Assembly: GCF_039555335.1 (NCBI RefSeq) | Contig: NC_092637.1 | Span: 41,866,990 to 41,930,989 of the forward strand | DNA: 64,000 nt | Direction of reading: 5' to 3' | Source: Amphiura filiformis | Taxonomy: Eukaryota; Echinodermata; Ophiuroidea; Amphilepidida; Amphiuridae | Shown here: positions 47,055 through 59,499 of the stretch, in pieces | How positions within the stretch are numbered: the first letter of the stretch is position 1 | Layout of the letters: each line of letters begins with the position of its first letter | Translations under genes and position numbers: made by a program | Notes under the pieces: model-generated | What the model saw: the letters and a program-made list of their open reading frames with translations, nothing else | Databases searched by the model: none | Told to the model about the DNA's origin: nothing

Positions 47055-48792
47055 AATGGTCCTTAAATTTAAATTTGTGCTATTTTCTTTATTTATTAAC
47101 CGATTTTAATCAAATAAAAAGGTAATTATACACAATTAACAATTGCCATTCTTATAAACACATTAAATTTGATCTTCGATAATCGTATAAGCAAAATTTG
47201 TTATTTTTTTTTAAGTATTGGCCATTAGTGGACACTGTTAGGGACCAAAAGTGATGGCCTGTTAATTGATCTTTATAGATGATGTTCAGGTACAAATTAG
47301 ACAGAAATACATAGTTTAATTGTTATTTTGATATTTTAGCATCATAACTCTACTACTGATTATAAAATGACCCTATGCAACCACCTGACGAAAAAATGAA
47401 GTTGTCTTATATTAAGACCTAACATGCATGAAATGTTTATTTTGATGAAATTTTGCAAAACACCAATAGACCATAGTTTCTTTATTTCCATCACAATTAG
47501 GCTCAAATTTTCAGGGAAGGAAGTCAGACACGCCCTAATACACATATCAGATGATGGGTTAAATACTATTCAAATAAAGAGCTTTTAATCGATTTTGCGT
47601 TTTTCACGTATCATGTCCTCTGATGTGCAATGTTCACGCCCGCTTACGTCAATGCACATAGACCATTTTGGGAAAGTCGAATATTCTTTTAAATAAACTA
47701 TACAATTGATCAATACTCTAATGATTTATTAGTAAATCATTATGAAAGCAAATTGCACGCAATTTAAAAATCAAATATAAAGAACCAAAGCGTCAGTGAA
47801 TGAAAAAAAAAACGCCGTTGAGGGCGCTAAAACACTTCATTAAGTAAAATGATTATTTTTTTCATTAAATGTGACCACTTGTATAGGGTCAATAAAGATA
47901 TGTCAATGTATGCGAAATGTGCATCTTGCACCACCATACTGCGATTTTGTGCACTAAAATGAATCCCTATTAAGTATCACCCTCTTTCATCATTGCCTGC
48001 TTAATTAAACATTAGCTCTTGGAAGTAGATACGATCAGTAGCGTTACCAGGATTGTTGGGAGGGAGAGGAGCGTGGGGGTTGGTTTAGGGGGAAATGTGA
48101 CTAAAATGTACCTATATAGGCTAAAAGTACAAGTCCTAAATGTCTAAAATATCACAGCGGACCCCGGGGTCGAGCACGTGGGGAAGGGCTATATCCCACA
48201 GGGAGCTTCACCCACTCCTTCCCCACTACGCCATTGGTCCCATGTAAAGTAGGAGGACAGGTTCAGCATGTAAACCATTCGTGAATTTTAGTACGTATTA
48301 GCTTGCAAATTATGCAAATGTGTTAATGTTATTACTGCTGACAGCAATTATGAAATTATTCATTAATGTTTAAAACAGTAATTATGCAACTTTTATCGGA
48401 GTATGGTAACTTTGTGGAGCAGGGTCATTTGGTGTCATCGATAATAATTTATTATTGCTATCTACTGAAGACAGTTATTAGGTAATTTATATGGCAATCT
48501 ACTGGAGACGGCAAGTAGGCCCTATTTAATTAATTCTGGGAGTAAGTATATTCATTTTTGGATTTGGGGTCTGGGGTAAGGGTAATTTTGGGTTAAAGAA
48601 AATTTTTAGGGTAACTGTGGCGTCAGTAGTCATTTGTGGTCACTTTGAAGACAGACTAATTAAGGTCCCTTTGTGGAGCAGCGTCATTTGGAGTCACTAT
48701 CTACTGAAGAAAATATTGATATCGTTATCTATTGAATACAGTGATCAATTGTATATTGCTATCTACCGGAGACAGTAATTATTTAATGTATT
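47055..48792. other. Intergenic with degenerate minisatellite
   Basis: From about 48360 'gctatctactgaagacagt' and 'aattat' recur loosely at ~75-bp spacing. The pattern resumes at 49490-49630 beyond a MITE. The rest is AT-rich with no recognised gene. Confidence 0.5.
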
Positions 48793-49483
48793 CCCAGCAA
48801 ACACAAAACGTTTTCGGCATCATTCGCAAAAGGTTATGAAAGGTTGTCAGAAAACGTTTAAATGTCGGGTTATATAAAGGGTACATTAATGGTATAAAAT
48901 GTTTTCATAACATTAAATAACATTTGTTTGTAATTTACTGCACAGTAAATACAAATGTTTTACAGAAAACATTTAAATGTCGGGTTATATAAAGGGTATA
49001 ACAACGTTTTAATAACATTCCAAAAACATTTGTGAAAACTTGGTACAAATCATTCTAAACAGAATCTTATGTTGGGGTTGAAAAAATATTTTGCAAAAAA
49101 TGTTTGCCCAAAATATTTACAATAACGTTTTTAAAATGTGTTTACGACCTTTATATAACCCGACATTTAAATGTTATTAAAACGTTTTGTAAAAAACATT
49201 TTAAGAACATTTCTGTGTTTGCTGGGTGCAAATATTTTAACATAATGTTATTTAAGTGTTGACAAAATATTTGGCCAAAAATATTTTCAAAAATAGTTTA
49301 CAATGACATTTAAAAAAATAAAAAAATATTGTTGTAGTGTGTTTTCATACAAAACGTTTTAAAACGATTTCATGACCTTTATATAACCCGACATTTTAAT
49401 GTTATTAAAACGTTTTTACTTCAACCAAAACCCAAAATATAACTTATTTAAAACGTTTTAAAAACGTTTTTGTGTTTGCTGGG
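48793..49483. mobile_element. MITE family D copy 2
   Basis: About 690 bp, inverted relative to the 30998-31682 copy, with CCCAGCAAACACAAAACG ends and internal 'atgtcgggttatataaagg' motifs. It splits the degenerate 'tgaagacagt' minisatellite, so it is younger than that array. Confidence 0.82.
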
Positions 49484-51985
49484 TTCTTACTATCTCCTGA
49501 AGACAGTCATAATAGAATAATTATACTGAATCTACTGAAGAAGAAGTATGTATGTTATTATTGTTATTATACTGACAGTAATCATTCAATTCATTATTAC
49601 TATTTATACTATAGAAAGCAGTAATTATGTAATTAATCATTACTGTATAGGTCTATACGCTATTGGTGCCAAGTGGATTAGGAGGACGGGCAGCGTATGT
49701 AAACCTTGCTATAATTAGGCCTATGTTAATTAATCCCATTTACACTAAAAATGTTATTGTTTTTTACCTGGATACATAAAAGGGGCGATATTTCACATAA
49801 GCTCGAGTAAAATCCATAATCTATTTAACTAACATAAATCCCTTTAAGATAACTAAATGAATTATGACTATAAAAACGCCTATACTTTAAAAATATAAAA
49901 CCTTGAAATTATTTTGGGATACATTACTGTCACTATACTATAGTGGGTTTCTTTAAGGCCTACATTGTACATTTTTTTTTATTGGTTTGCATTTTGATTT
50001 TGTAACTGTTACGGTAAAGCCACTTTAGGCCTGCTTTTATATAAGGTATGTAATATAGGCCTAATCGCATTAGTATTAATTTTAGAAACGCGTTGTAGAA
50101 TCCGCATGACCGAAATCTAATACGCTAGCTAATCTAGTATCCCAGACATTTTTCCTAAATGCATATGCATTTTGGGATCATCACATGATGGCGCTCTACT
50201 CATTCACTCCAGCCGGGGTATATTCCCTATTAAACATGTTTTAACAAAACTTTAAAAAGTGCCTTACACATGTTTTGAAGAACAGAATGGTCAGTTACTA
50301 TACTGTAGCCTATACTGGTACATAATAGGCATAATTATGATTATTTCATAGTGTACATTTAGAGACAAAGCAATAATAATTCCTGTTTTATTATTACTGA
50401 AGCTGTGTACAAAAAAAATAGTAAGATACGTCAAGCAAATTGTGGGTAACAAAAATGGCAAACAAGTGCGTGCAGAGATTTATTTTTAAAGGCTAAATTC
50501 TATAGGTCCAATCTGTAATAGAGGTTATGAAATAGCTTGTAACTTTCATTTGGCGAGGACTTTAAAATGATGACTGTTAATGTACGCGCACGAAGAGTTT
50601 ATGTTTAATTAAAAAAAAAAATAAGAGGGGGAGGGTAAAAGAGCAATATGTGTAGAAGCGATTGTGAATGTAGTAAAAACAAAGTCTGATTTTTGTTTTT
50701 TTCTTCTTGAAATATACCTCAATTTAAAATTGTTACGTATTATGCCTAATGAGACTGTCGTCTAGTATAAAGGGTATATTACAGTATTATACTGTATAGG
50801 CCTACATAGGCCTAATATCACAATAGCAGTGAGGACTGTGCACTAAAATGATGCGATGACCCGGGGCGATGACATGATCAAAGTGTATATTGAAGGTCTG
50901 TGTTTGTAGGCCTATACATGCACAGAAGGGCGAGAACGCACAAAACGCAAGATAGAAAAAAAAAGGTACACAATTTTTTTTAACTTCGTATCCGCGTGAA
51001 TATTTCTCACACTTTTATATAGTTTGGAGCAAATTTTTGGAAAAGGGAAATCGTGCTTATGAAAACATGAATACAAATGTGCATAATTAAGAATTAAAGT
51101 TTAAGTTAGAATAAAATATGATTTTCATTATCATGTAAAGGCAGTCTACTGTTGGAGGGGCACTTATAGCATTACAATGAAGGGCGTATGTTCAGATTAA
51201 GAATCCATAACTTCGGCCTAACCTAGGACAAATCTTATTTAATAGTTGTTTTAATTGCAAACTTTATACACATTCTTGATTTGGTAAAATGAGTTGATTA
51301 GCAAAAAAGCCATAGGTCATGGTTATAGGTATAATATCCTAACCAAAAGTGTAATTATAGGGTGGGGAAGATTCCATTTGCTTTATTTCACAATAGTGAT
51401 TAGTGAAACTGTAGAATCAAGCCTGTTCGTGAGAAAGGTTGAATCATGCGAAGTGTTTTAATATGGAGAAGACTCAAATAAGGGGCTATTTATAACTTTT
51501 TATCGGTAGCCAAACTTTGGTGGCAAGAAGAGGTCCCTTTGGCACTTTTTTTTGCAGGTCACTTTTATCCCTGAAATTAAAAATTAAAGAAGCATAATTC
51601 TTTCTTTAAAAGTAATTAAATAGATTTAGAGTCGAATTTATAAGACCTGAACATACCAAGAGCTACCAAAGTTACTCCTATGAGCTGAAGTTATTTCCTT
51701 TTACTGTAATTAGCACCCAAAAGTCATATATGAAGTCCTATGAAAATTACCTTTTACCATATTTACAGACCTGTTTTATTTACAAATGTAATTGATGTTT
51801 AACTCCTCCCCTCTTTTTGGCTCTAAAAATCTCTTCAAGAACATTAATTTCTAAGTAGCCAAGTTTATAAAGTTTAAAGTGTGTGTTTGTATTTTACTTC
51901 TGATACATGTGCATTTTTCTTTATACAGACAAAGTTACCCACCGTTAAAACCCTTGTTAAATATATCATTATATAAACTATGAAA
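49484..51985. other. Intergenic, nothing recognised
   Basis: AT-rich, with frequent 'taggccta' strings. No ORF of note, no inverted-repeat pair and no RNA gene seen on either strand. Confidence 0.5.
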
Positions 51986-51987
51986 TA

Positions 51988-52062
<75 letters not shown>

Positions 52063-52064
52063 AT
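51986..52064 (+). repeat. (AAAT)n microsatellite
   Basis: About 19 AAAT units; open frames over it are simple-sequence artefacts. Confidence 0.95.
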
Positions 52065-52129
52065 AGATAAATATCCGTGTGATGTTTTTTTTAAATTTGA
52101 TAATTTTATGTTACATTTTGAATGTTTAT

Positions 52130-52538
52130 CATTGCATGTGATGAGCATTAAATATACCAGCACCAAGGATCATGGCGTTGTTATTTTACATTTAGTTGTC
52201 TCATCTTTATAGGATGTATCGTTCTTTTAATATTAATGAATAAATAAGTAAATAGATACATTTCTCATCTTTATAGAATGTATCGTTCTTTTAGTATAAA
52301 TAAATAAATAGATAAATAAATAAATAAAAATAGCTGTGTAATGTGCTTTTGTTATAATTGTATGTTTCATCTTGCATTTGTATCATTGCCCGTGATGAGC
52401 ACTAAACGATTATGGCGTTGTTATTTTGCATTTAGATATCTCATCTTCATAGCATGTATCGTTGTTTTAATATTAATAAATATATAAATAAGTAAATAAA
52501 TAAATGTCCCATCTTTATAGGATGTATCATTCTTTTAA

Positions 52539-52585
<47 letters not shown>

Positions 52586-52645
52586 ATATATAAAAATAAA
52601 ATAAATATAATTATATAAATATATAAATAGATATATAAATAAATA
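52130..52645 (+). repeat. Compound minisatellite with AAAT tails
   Basis: Three to four units of 'catctttata-gatgtatcgtt' plus 'ttttaatattaat' each end in their own (AAAT)n run. 'atggcgttgttatttt' precedes two of them. It looks like repeated duplication of an AAAT-tailed segment. Confidence 0.75.
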
Positions 52646-53039
52646 AAGGAAAGAATAAAATAACTATGCCCCAATTCTTCACCAGCCTGCTTTTAAACGT
52701 GTATTACGTATTGGAATTGTGCAATACACATTAAAAAAATCATACCAATTGGGGCAAAGTACTCTCATTTTTATTTATGAAACGTACAAATTAAACAATT
52801 TTACAAAAGAGCGCACTCTACCACTGACCTCACCAACACGTCAGAATATTTACACTCATCCACACCCGCCTCATACCCATCCCCACCTTAATACACACGT
52901 ATACGCACCCCCCTGTAACCACACACTACACCCCCTCAATATAACCCGTGTTTTGCATTTTGTCACGTTGTGACAACAGAGGCGCACTGTGATTGAAATG
53001 CATGGTGTTTTAGGACGCATAACCTTTGGCCCCTTATGC

Positions 53040-53235
53040 GCAATAGATGTCCTCTGATCACTGACGTTTCTATGAAAATGTCCGCTTATAGCCAATATAT
53101 GTCCCTTTACGTCAACATATGTCCGCTAATAGGCAATGCAAAAAGGTCCACTTACGTCAATGCATTGCCTATCAGAGGACATATGTTGACGTATAAGGAC
53201 ATCTATTGAGCATTAGCGGACAATTCACATTAAGG
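53040..53235. repeat. Nested short inverted repeats
   Basis: 'aatagatgtcc' at 53041 and 'ggacatctatt' near 53200, with inner 'tatgtcc...acgtcaacatatg' and 'gcaatgcat' pairs, make a multi-arm palindrome rich in 'gtcc', 'ggac' and 'acgtca'. Confidence 0.5.
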
Positions 53236-53238
53236 ACC

Positions 53239-53365
<127 letters not shown>

Positions 53366-53368
53366 CAA

Positions 53369-54114
53369 ATTCATTGAATCGAAAATGCATACAACATGTA
53401 TTTGATTCTACCATTTCACATGTATTATCAGCTTATCAGTTACAATGAACTTTCTCCCTGAACTGCTTTTAGCCAAATGCCCGGTAAAATATATCACTCA
53501 GTGTTGGTAATAAGAATTGTTTTTGAATGTGAATTGAATTCAAATGCTGTGAATTGGAATTGAATCAAATGCTGTTAATTGGAATTGAATTCAAATGTTG
53601 TGAATTGGAATTGAAATTAGCAGTTAATTTCAATGCTTTGAATTGGAATTAAATCAAAATGATTTAAGTAGAGAAGAATTGAATTGAAATTGAATCAAAA
53701 TGATTTTATATAATAAGAAAGTAAATCTGAATTGAATTGAAATTCATTATTTGAATCAAAATAACACTAGTGAGAACTCAATACCAGTGGTTGAAATCTA
53801 AGATGTAATTAATGAAGGCCTACAATGCATTATGGAGGACGAATTGCTTTGATCAAAGCATGAAAATTAATGAACAACGACGAATTATATATGTGCAAGT
53901 ACTGTCCATGCAGCAGGTGAGACGATTTCAATGCGCTCTAGGACGAAATCAAATGAACATTGCATGAATCATTTTGATCAAAATATGAATTTATTTGACC
54001 AAATACGAAATTTAAGTTTACAAATAGACACTTCTAAATTTCAAGGACGAATTCAAACTTAACGGGATGTTAAATATAACGAAAATTGGGTTAAATTAAC
54101 TGAGAAAACCTATA
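53369..54114 (+). repeat. Direct copy of the right half of the 38379-39900 element
   Basis: Runs from 'attgaatcgaaaatgcat' to 'gagaaaacctata', highly similar to 39216-39900 with a few indels. It abuts (ACT)n on the left and (TAA)n on the right. Confidence 0.82.
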
Positions 54115-54131
54115 ATAATAATAATAATAAC

Positions 54132-54164
<33 letters not shown>

Positions 54165-54180
54165 ATTGCTACACTAATGC

Positions 54181-54220
<40 letters not shown>

Positions 54221-54245
54221 CGTCGTTGTTGTTGATGTTGTTATT
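54113..54245 (+). repeat. (TAA)n then (TTG)n microsatellites
   Basis: (TAA)n spans about 54113-54160 and (TTG)n about 54181-54245. The second ends only about 30 bp before the splice acceptor of the NXPE exon. Confidence 0.93.
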
Positions 54246-54283
54246 AATTCAACCTTCATGTCACTTTATCTTTCAGATCTCAA

Positions 54284-56023
54284 ATGAAAGTAAAAGAAGA
54301 CTCATCAATCCGGATAATTTCTCGTCGGAAATTGTTGATATGTGGTATCATCATCTTTATAGCAATATATTTGTATCTGTATGTATTTAGAGAGGAAACA
54401 ATTAATTTATCTTATCGGCCACCTACAAACACCAGATGCACTAATGTCGATCAACTGCCAATGATTGACGGACTTACGAGTTCAAATAAATCCTGGCCAA
54501 TTTGGTTATTAAATGGACGTGCCGTTGAACTCAATGAGTCCAAACATCCACAATTTCAACATGTTGAAATGTACAACTCAGTTCCAGCCTGTCCAATGTA
54601 TTTCGATGCATTTATCAAAGATCCTAAACCAGTTTATCTGCTATGCGATACAATAGAATTGATAATTACGGCAAGAGATTGCAAGAAAAAGAGATTGAAC
54701 TATGGAGGCGACTTCTTGTGGACGTGGGTAAAAACAGATTCCTTGAAAGCAAGTCAAACTCAAGAAGGTAACATTACTGATGTGGGTAATGGGACCTACA
54801 TTGCGCGGTTTACCCTCAGATGGGTCGGGGAGGTGACCCCTGTTGTAGCTGTTATTAGAACTCGACAAGAGGTCAATTATATGAGGCAATGGAGAGAGAA
54901 AGTTCCTGCTAGATTTTGCTATAATGGAATATTCAAACTCAAAAATATCACTGCAACAGTACCATGTCACATAACTCCTTCGATGAATCTTACTCACACT
55001 AATATCAAAGTGGATAAAACGCGCAATTTGTGCAACTTCACAGACCCTTTCACAGGTGCGCCGTGGTATTGCATTAAACCACCAAATATGCCGTGTTCTG
55101 CGTATGACTACGGTCGAGGAGACACAGAAAGAGAGGTGTTGTATGATGATTCAAAGTTGTATTTCAATACATCAAAAGGATTTGATTATGTAAAAAACAT
55201 CCAGCCTCGTGTTATACATGTTGTTAACAACACCGACCAAAACCCTTCTCTCTCCGGATCATTTTCAACTTGTGAGTTCACCAAGAAACTGCGTATGTGT
55301 AACTCTAATGAGCGTGGGGGTATGTTCTCGCCAAACAGCGCATCGGGGTTATATTACAAAAATGTATGGGTATCTTTGCAGTGTAAAAAGTCAAAATTTG
55401 ATAGGAACAAAATGATTCAAATTTTGCAAAACAAAACTATGGTTTTTTTCGGTGACTCAACAGTTCGACAATGGCTTGAGTTGATAACGGATACGTTGTG
55501 GAATGAGACCTGTATTACGCAACTTCATGCTACTAAGTTTGGATATTCCGCAAAATACAACATATCATTAGCGTTCACTTTCCATGGTTTTCCTATTCGA
55601 GGTAGTCATTCTACGGCATCAAGTGTAGAATACATAGCAAACAGACTAGATGCTTTAAAAACCGGAGGACCTGATGTGATCATTGTGCTCACCATTTGGG
55701 CGCATTTTACAACTACTACACTGGAATTTTATCACAATCGTTTGTTAAGCATCAAAAATGCAATCATTCGTTTACAAAAAAGATATCCAGGGACTAGGAC
55801 ATTCATTAAATCTGCTAATACTAGAGAAAAAGTAAGGATCTCAATGAGCAATTGGTATGCTTGGGAATGCGACCAGCTAATGAGAATGACGCTAGGAAAT
55901 ATTCCAGGGATTACCATAATAGATGTTTGGGGTATGACTACTGGTCACTACACGGGTTTTAACGTTCATCCTGACAAAACTGTTGTAAGAAATGAAGTTG
56001 ATATGCTACTGTCGTTTATCTAG
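54284..56023 (+). CDS. NXPE-family protein, PC-esterase-like fold
   Basis: Intact 579-aa frame. Residues 1-16 are cytoplasmic and basic; 17-34 form one hydrophobic anchor (LLICGIIIFIAIYLYLYV), so a type II Golgi or cell-surface membrane protein is predicted. The mid region has NXPE landmarks (GGDFLWTWVK, DVGNGTYIARFTLRWVGEV, WYCIKPPNMPC). The C-terminal domain has FFGDSTVRQW (Ser in the GDS box, about residue 391) and VHPDK (His about 562), the catalytic pair of the GDSL/PC-esterase superfamily. Family members are proposed to modify glycans by acyl transfer; the substrate here is unknown. TCTTTCAG ends 8 bp before the ATG, so at least one upstream, perhaps non-coding, exon is expected, and translation could begin earlier. 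No AATAAA was seen close downstream. Confidence 0.88.
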   Translation: MKVKEDSSIRIISRRKLLICGIIIFIAIYLYLYVFREETINLSYRPPTNTRCTNVDQLPMIDGLTSSNKSWPIWLLNGRAVELNESKHPQFQHVEMYNSVPACPMYFDAFIKDPKPVYLLCDTIELIITARDCKKKRLNYGGDFLWTWVKTDSLKASQTQEGNITDVGNGTYIARFTLRWVGEVTPVVAVIRTRQEVNYMRQWREKVPARFCYNGIFKLKNITATVPCHITPSMNLTHTNIKVDKTRNLCNFTDPFTGAPWYCIKPPNMPCSAYDYGRGDTEREVLYDDSKLYFNTSKGFDYVKNIQPRVIHVVNNTDQNPSLSGSFSTCEFTKKLRMCNSNERGGMFSPNSASGLYYKNVWVSLQCKKSKFDRNKMIQILQNKTMVFFGDSTVRQWLELITDTLWNETCITQLHATKFGYSAKYNISLAFTFHGFPIRGSHSTASSVEYIANRLDALKTGGPDVIIVLTIWAHFTTTTLEFYHNRLLSIKNAIIRLQKRYPGTRTFIKSANTREKVRISMSNWYAWECDQLMRMTLGNIPGITIIDVWGMTTGHYTGFNVHPDKTVVRNEVDMLLSFI

Positions 56024-56589
56024 TCCAAATCCACGAATAGATTCTAATAGTACAGGGAAGGGGACTAGAAAAAGAGTCTAAGTCAAATTACCTACTAGAT
56101 GCATATCTGCTCATTCGAAGCTATCCGCAACGTCTCACATCATTAGGTTTATGAGCCTGTGTAACTAGCTGCATTCCAGTCATGACTCATGAGCCCACCC
56201 CGAGCATGGCCTTTGAAGTCCAGCCTGTTGTTTTCCCCAATGAGATGAATGAAATGAGGCAAGGACTAATGTCAGAGTCCTTGTTCTTATTGTTCTTATA
56301 TATCGGTGCATAATAACAGTGCCCGCCTACAAGCACATCTCTATGTATAACATCGATGATTGTAACAAGATCCTTGCTGCTCCGAGGATATCACCAGACT
56401 CACTTTTTCTAAATCCAAAAGATCCGAAAGTGACCGTGCTTTCTCTGCGTACTAGTGAATGGTCCACGACTCTGTAATTGCACTTCTCATTTCCATCAGG
56501 CAGGTCCCGTCACTTCAGATATTTTTTAAAAGGAATCGTAAAAGGCTCATCTTTTTTGAATGATTGTAATTTTATTTAATTTTGCTTTG
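56024..56589. other. 3' flank of the NXPE gene
   Basis: Unique sequence, probably including the 3' UTR. No repeats or RNA genes recognised. Confidence 0.45.
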
Positions 56590-57231
56590 TTAAGGGCTCG
56601 GATAGCGACGTTTTCACGTATTTTGTGTGTGACCTGAGAGCACATCAGACATATCGAATTGCATTTTGAAAATGAGGGATGTCCTTCTGATATGAAATAA
56701 TTTTGATTTTTTTTAAAATTCGCAATATAATGCACATTTTATGGCAAATGATTCAAAATTGATATTTTTGAAATGTAACAGTCCTCGAAGTAAATTGTAA
56801 TTGTATAAATCTAAAAATATGTACTTTAAGCATATGTAGCCGGGATGAAAAGCCGACGATTGATTGAAAATTTTGAACTTTCATATTGAAGACGTTTCGT
56901 ATTGTTGTCCCAAAATCTGAAAAAATTGTCTTTTTGCGAAAAAAAATCTATATCTGCAATTATGAAAGGTGAACATTGTCAATTGATCATCGGCTTTTCT
57001 TCCCAGCTACATACACTTAAAGTACATATCATTCGATTGATACAAAATATTTCGAGGACTGTCGAATTTCAAAGATATCAATTTTTAATCATTTGCCATA
57101 AAATGTGTATTATAACATTACTTGATAACAGAAGGACATTCCCCGTTTTAAAAATGCAATTCGATATGTCTGATTTCTCTCAGGTCCCACAAAAAACAAC
57201 AACGTGAAAACATCGCTATCCGAGCCCTTAA
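56590..57231. mobile_element. MITE family E, full copy
   Basis: Ends TTAAGGGCTCGGATAGCGA and complement. The arms pair almost throughout ('gaattgcatttt', 'gaaggacatt', 'attttatggcaaat'), so the 642-bp element is one large hairpin. Confidence 0.82.
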
Positions 57232-57267
57232 GCGCATAGCACTACTCTGAAAAGAGTACAAAACAAG

Positions 57268-57616
57268 TTAAAGGAGGATTTCGTGATCCTAGCATCCTCT
57301 TTTTATGATATTTTTCAGTAGATATCCACGAAAAAAGCTTATTTCCAAAATTTCAGTTCATTCCGATTTTGCGTTTGCGAGTTATGCATGATTATGTGTA
57401 TTACACTGCTCCATAGACAATGTGTTGTAATTTCGTTCTGGTGCACCAGAACGAAATTCAAATTTAACGATATTTTTGCTAAACGAATTAATCTGCAAGA
57501 AATATTTGGTACATAAAACATTATGTAGCCAGAGGTATCCAGTGTTGTAAAAATCTCAACTTTTTTTGGGAAATGTGGGGGGGGATGAGGCTGTGGATCA
57601 CGAAATGCCCCTTTAA
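57268..57616. mobile_element. MITE family A copy 3
   Basis: Full-length relative of the 5260-5604 copy with the same ends and central 'ttctggtgcaccagaa' hairpin. It lies between two family E elements. Confidence 0.85.
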
Positions 57617-57721
57617 GTTTCACATCTGTCCAAGAATAAAAAAGTCAATTTTACTCTCAACAATTTACAATATGATAAAAATCTTTGAATCAAACAATAA
57701 TACAATTGTAGCAACATTCAA

Positions 57722-58200
57722 TTAAGGGCTGGGGTAACGACGTTGACACAGTATTTATTGTGGGACCTGGGAGCACATCAGACACATCAAATTGCATTCT
57801 ATTATGAAGAATGTCCTTCTGATATCAAATAATTTTGATTTTTTGAAATTGGCGATATAATACAAATTTTATGGCAAATTATTAAAAATGGATATTTTTA
57901 ACATTTCACAGTCCTCGAAGTCCGAAAATTAAAATCCTTTTGCAGACAGGTAACACACATGATTAGGAAAAATTTCCAACCGGGTTTGCTAAAACTCACC
58001 ACTGTCAGCAGTAAATATGAATATTTTTTTCCGAGCAGCTTACAATTTTTATGCCTTTTGGGAAACTTTATTTATATCTTCAATACGGCAGGTGAAAATT
58101 TTCATATAATCGTCGCATATTCATCAATGGTTCATACACTTTAAGTACATAGCATTAGATTTATAAAGACTTACCTAGTTTTAATGAAAATATGCATTTT
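57722..58200. mobile_element. MITE family E, truncated copy
   Basis: Starts TTAAGGGCTGGGGTAACGAC and follows the left arm of the 56590 copy ('gcacatcagacacatc', 'aatgtccttctgatat'), but no right TIR is found. Confidence 0.65.
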
Positions 58201-58522
58201 TGACATGACACTCGGGGAAGAATAGCTACGAATACAGCCGGTACACGAGTTGTAAATATAACAGCTGAATGCTGAGACGCTAGACGTTTGTTCCCGTCAC
58301 TTTCAAAGCTCAAGCCGTGAGTAATAATATTTCTGGGTTTTTCAAACAAAATAAGAAATATTGAAACAAAAATTTGGTTCATTTAAAGATATCCATGGTG
58401 TAGGAAATCTGTTTTTGTTTTTAATAATGATACAAGGTGTCCCATAAAAAGGTTACGTGTAGAAAGTGCACCAAATTTTGTGATGGTACAACAAAATAAT
58501 GTTATTTTTTCAGAAATTATTT

Positions 58523-58556
58523 ACCTAGCTGGGGGGTTTACACCCCCCAGCTAGGT
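58523..58556. repeat. Perfect 15-bp hairpin at the edge of a tandem array
   Basis: ACCTAGCTGGGGGGT, a 4-nt loop, then its exact complement. Half of the motif ('ccccagctaggt') recurs at about 59480 beyond the array, suggesting element termini. Confidence 0.8.
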
Positions 58557-58853
58557 ACTGTAATGCTCTCGGATTCTTCTTTCTTCTGCCAACAAACTTC
58601 AAAATGCTTCTTCTCCTACATGTTACACCCTACAATTACGTAACTTGCACATATGTATCGGCTATGTCCAGTGCCCATAGTGTCTAAACAGAATTGGGGT
58701 CAAAGGTCATTAAGGGGCATTTCTGGTATTTAACCAAATACCTTCAAAATGCTTCTTCTACCACATATTATATAGTACAATGATGTCATTTGCATATGTA
58801 CATCGGCTATACTACACGCCTATAACTTGCATACAGAATTGGGGTCAAAGGTC

Positions 58854-59470
58854 ATTAAAGGGTAAAATCTTACAATTGCATTATCTGGACATCTGTAAGG
58901 GGTATGGGGCTCAAACTCGGTGACAACAAATCTCATGACCAGGGGACCATTTTGCAGGGGTCAGGTCAAAGGTCATGCAGAGGTCAAATTTTAGAAATGC
59001 ATTTCCTGGACATCTGTAAGGGGTATGGGGCTCAAACTTAGTGACAACAAACTTAATGATCAGGGGAACACTTTGCAGGGGTCAGGTCAAAGGTTATATG
59101 GGGTCAAATCTTATAATTTCATTTTCTGGATATCTATAAGGGGTTTGGGGCTCAAACTCAGTGACAACAAATCTCATGAACAGGGGAACATTTTGCAGAG
59201 GTCATGGCAAAGGTCATGCAGAGGTCAAATCTTAGAAATGAATTTTCTGGACATCTATAAGGCGTACGGGGCTCAAACTCGGTGACAACAAAGTAGATGA
59301 ACAGGGGAACATTTTTGGAACATTTTGTAGGGGTCAGGTTAAAGGTCATCTGGGGTCAAATCTTAAAATAGCATTTTCTGAACATCTGTAAGAAGTACGG
59401 GACTCAAACTCGGTGACAACAAACCTCATGACCAGGGGAACATTTTGCAGGGGTCAGATACCTCCACAAC
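58854..59470 (+). repeat. Tandem array, five ~120-bp units
   Basis: Units marked by 'ctggacatctgtaagg' start at 58885, 59006, 59126, 59247 and 59378. Each also has 'ggggctcaaact', 'gtgacaacaaa' and 'caggggaacattttgcag'. Because 120 is a multiple of three the array stays open, giving a spurious repetitive ORF. Confidence 0.85.
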
Positions 59471-59499
59471 ACCAACACGCCCCAGCTAGGTTTGTGGTC

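Noticed and set aside
46925-47125. Poly-Leu ORF
   Set aside because: Translation of the (ACT)n microsatellite.
59025-59285. Repetitive ORF as a tandem-repeat protein
   Set aside because: The frame stays open because the DNA repeat is a multiple of three; no start context, signal or splice evidence.
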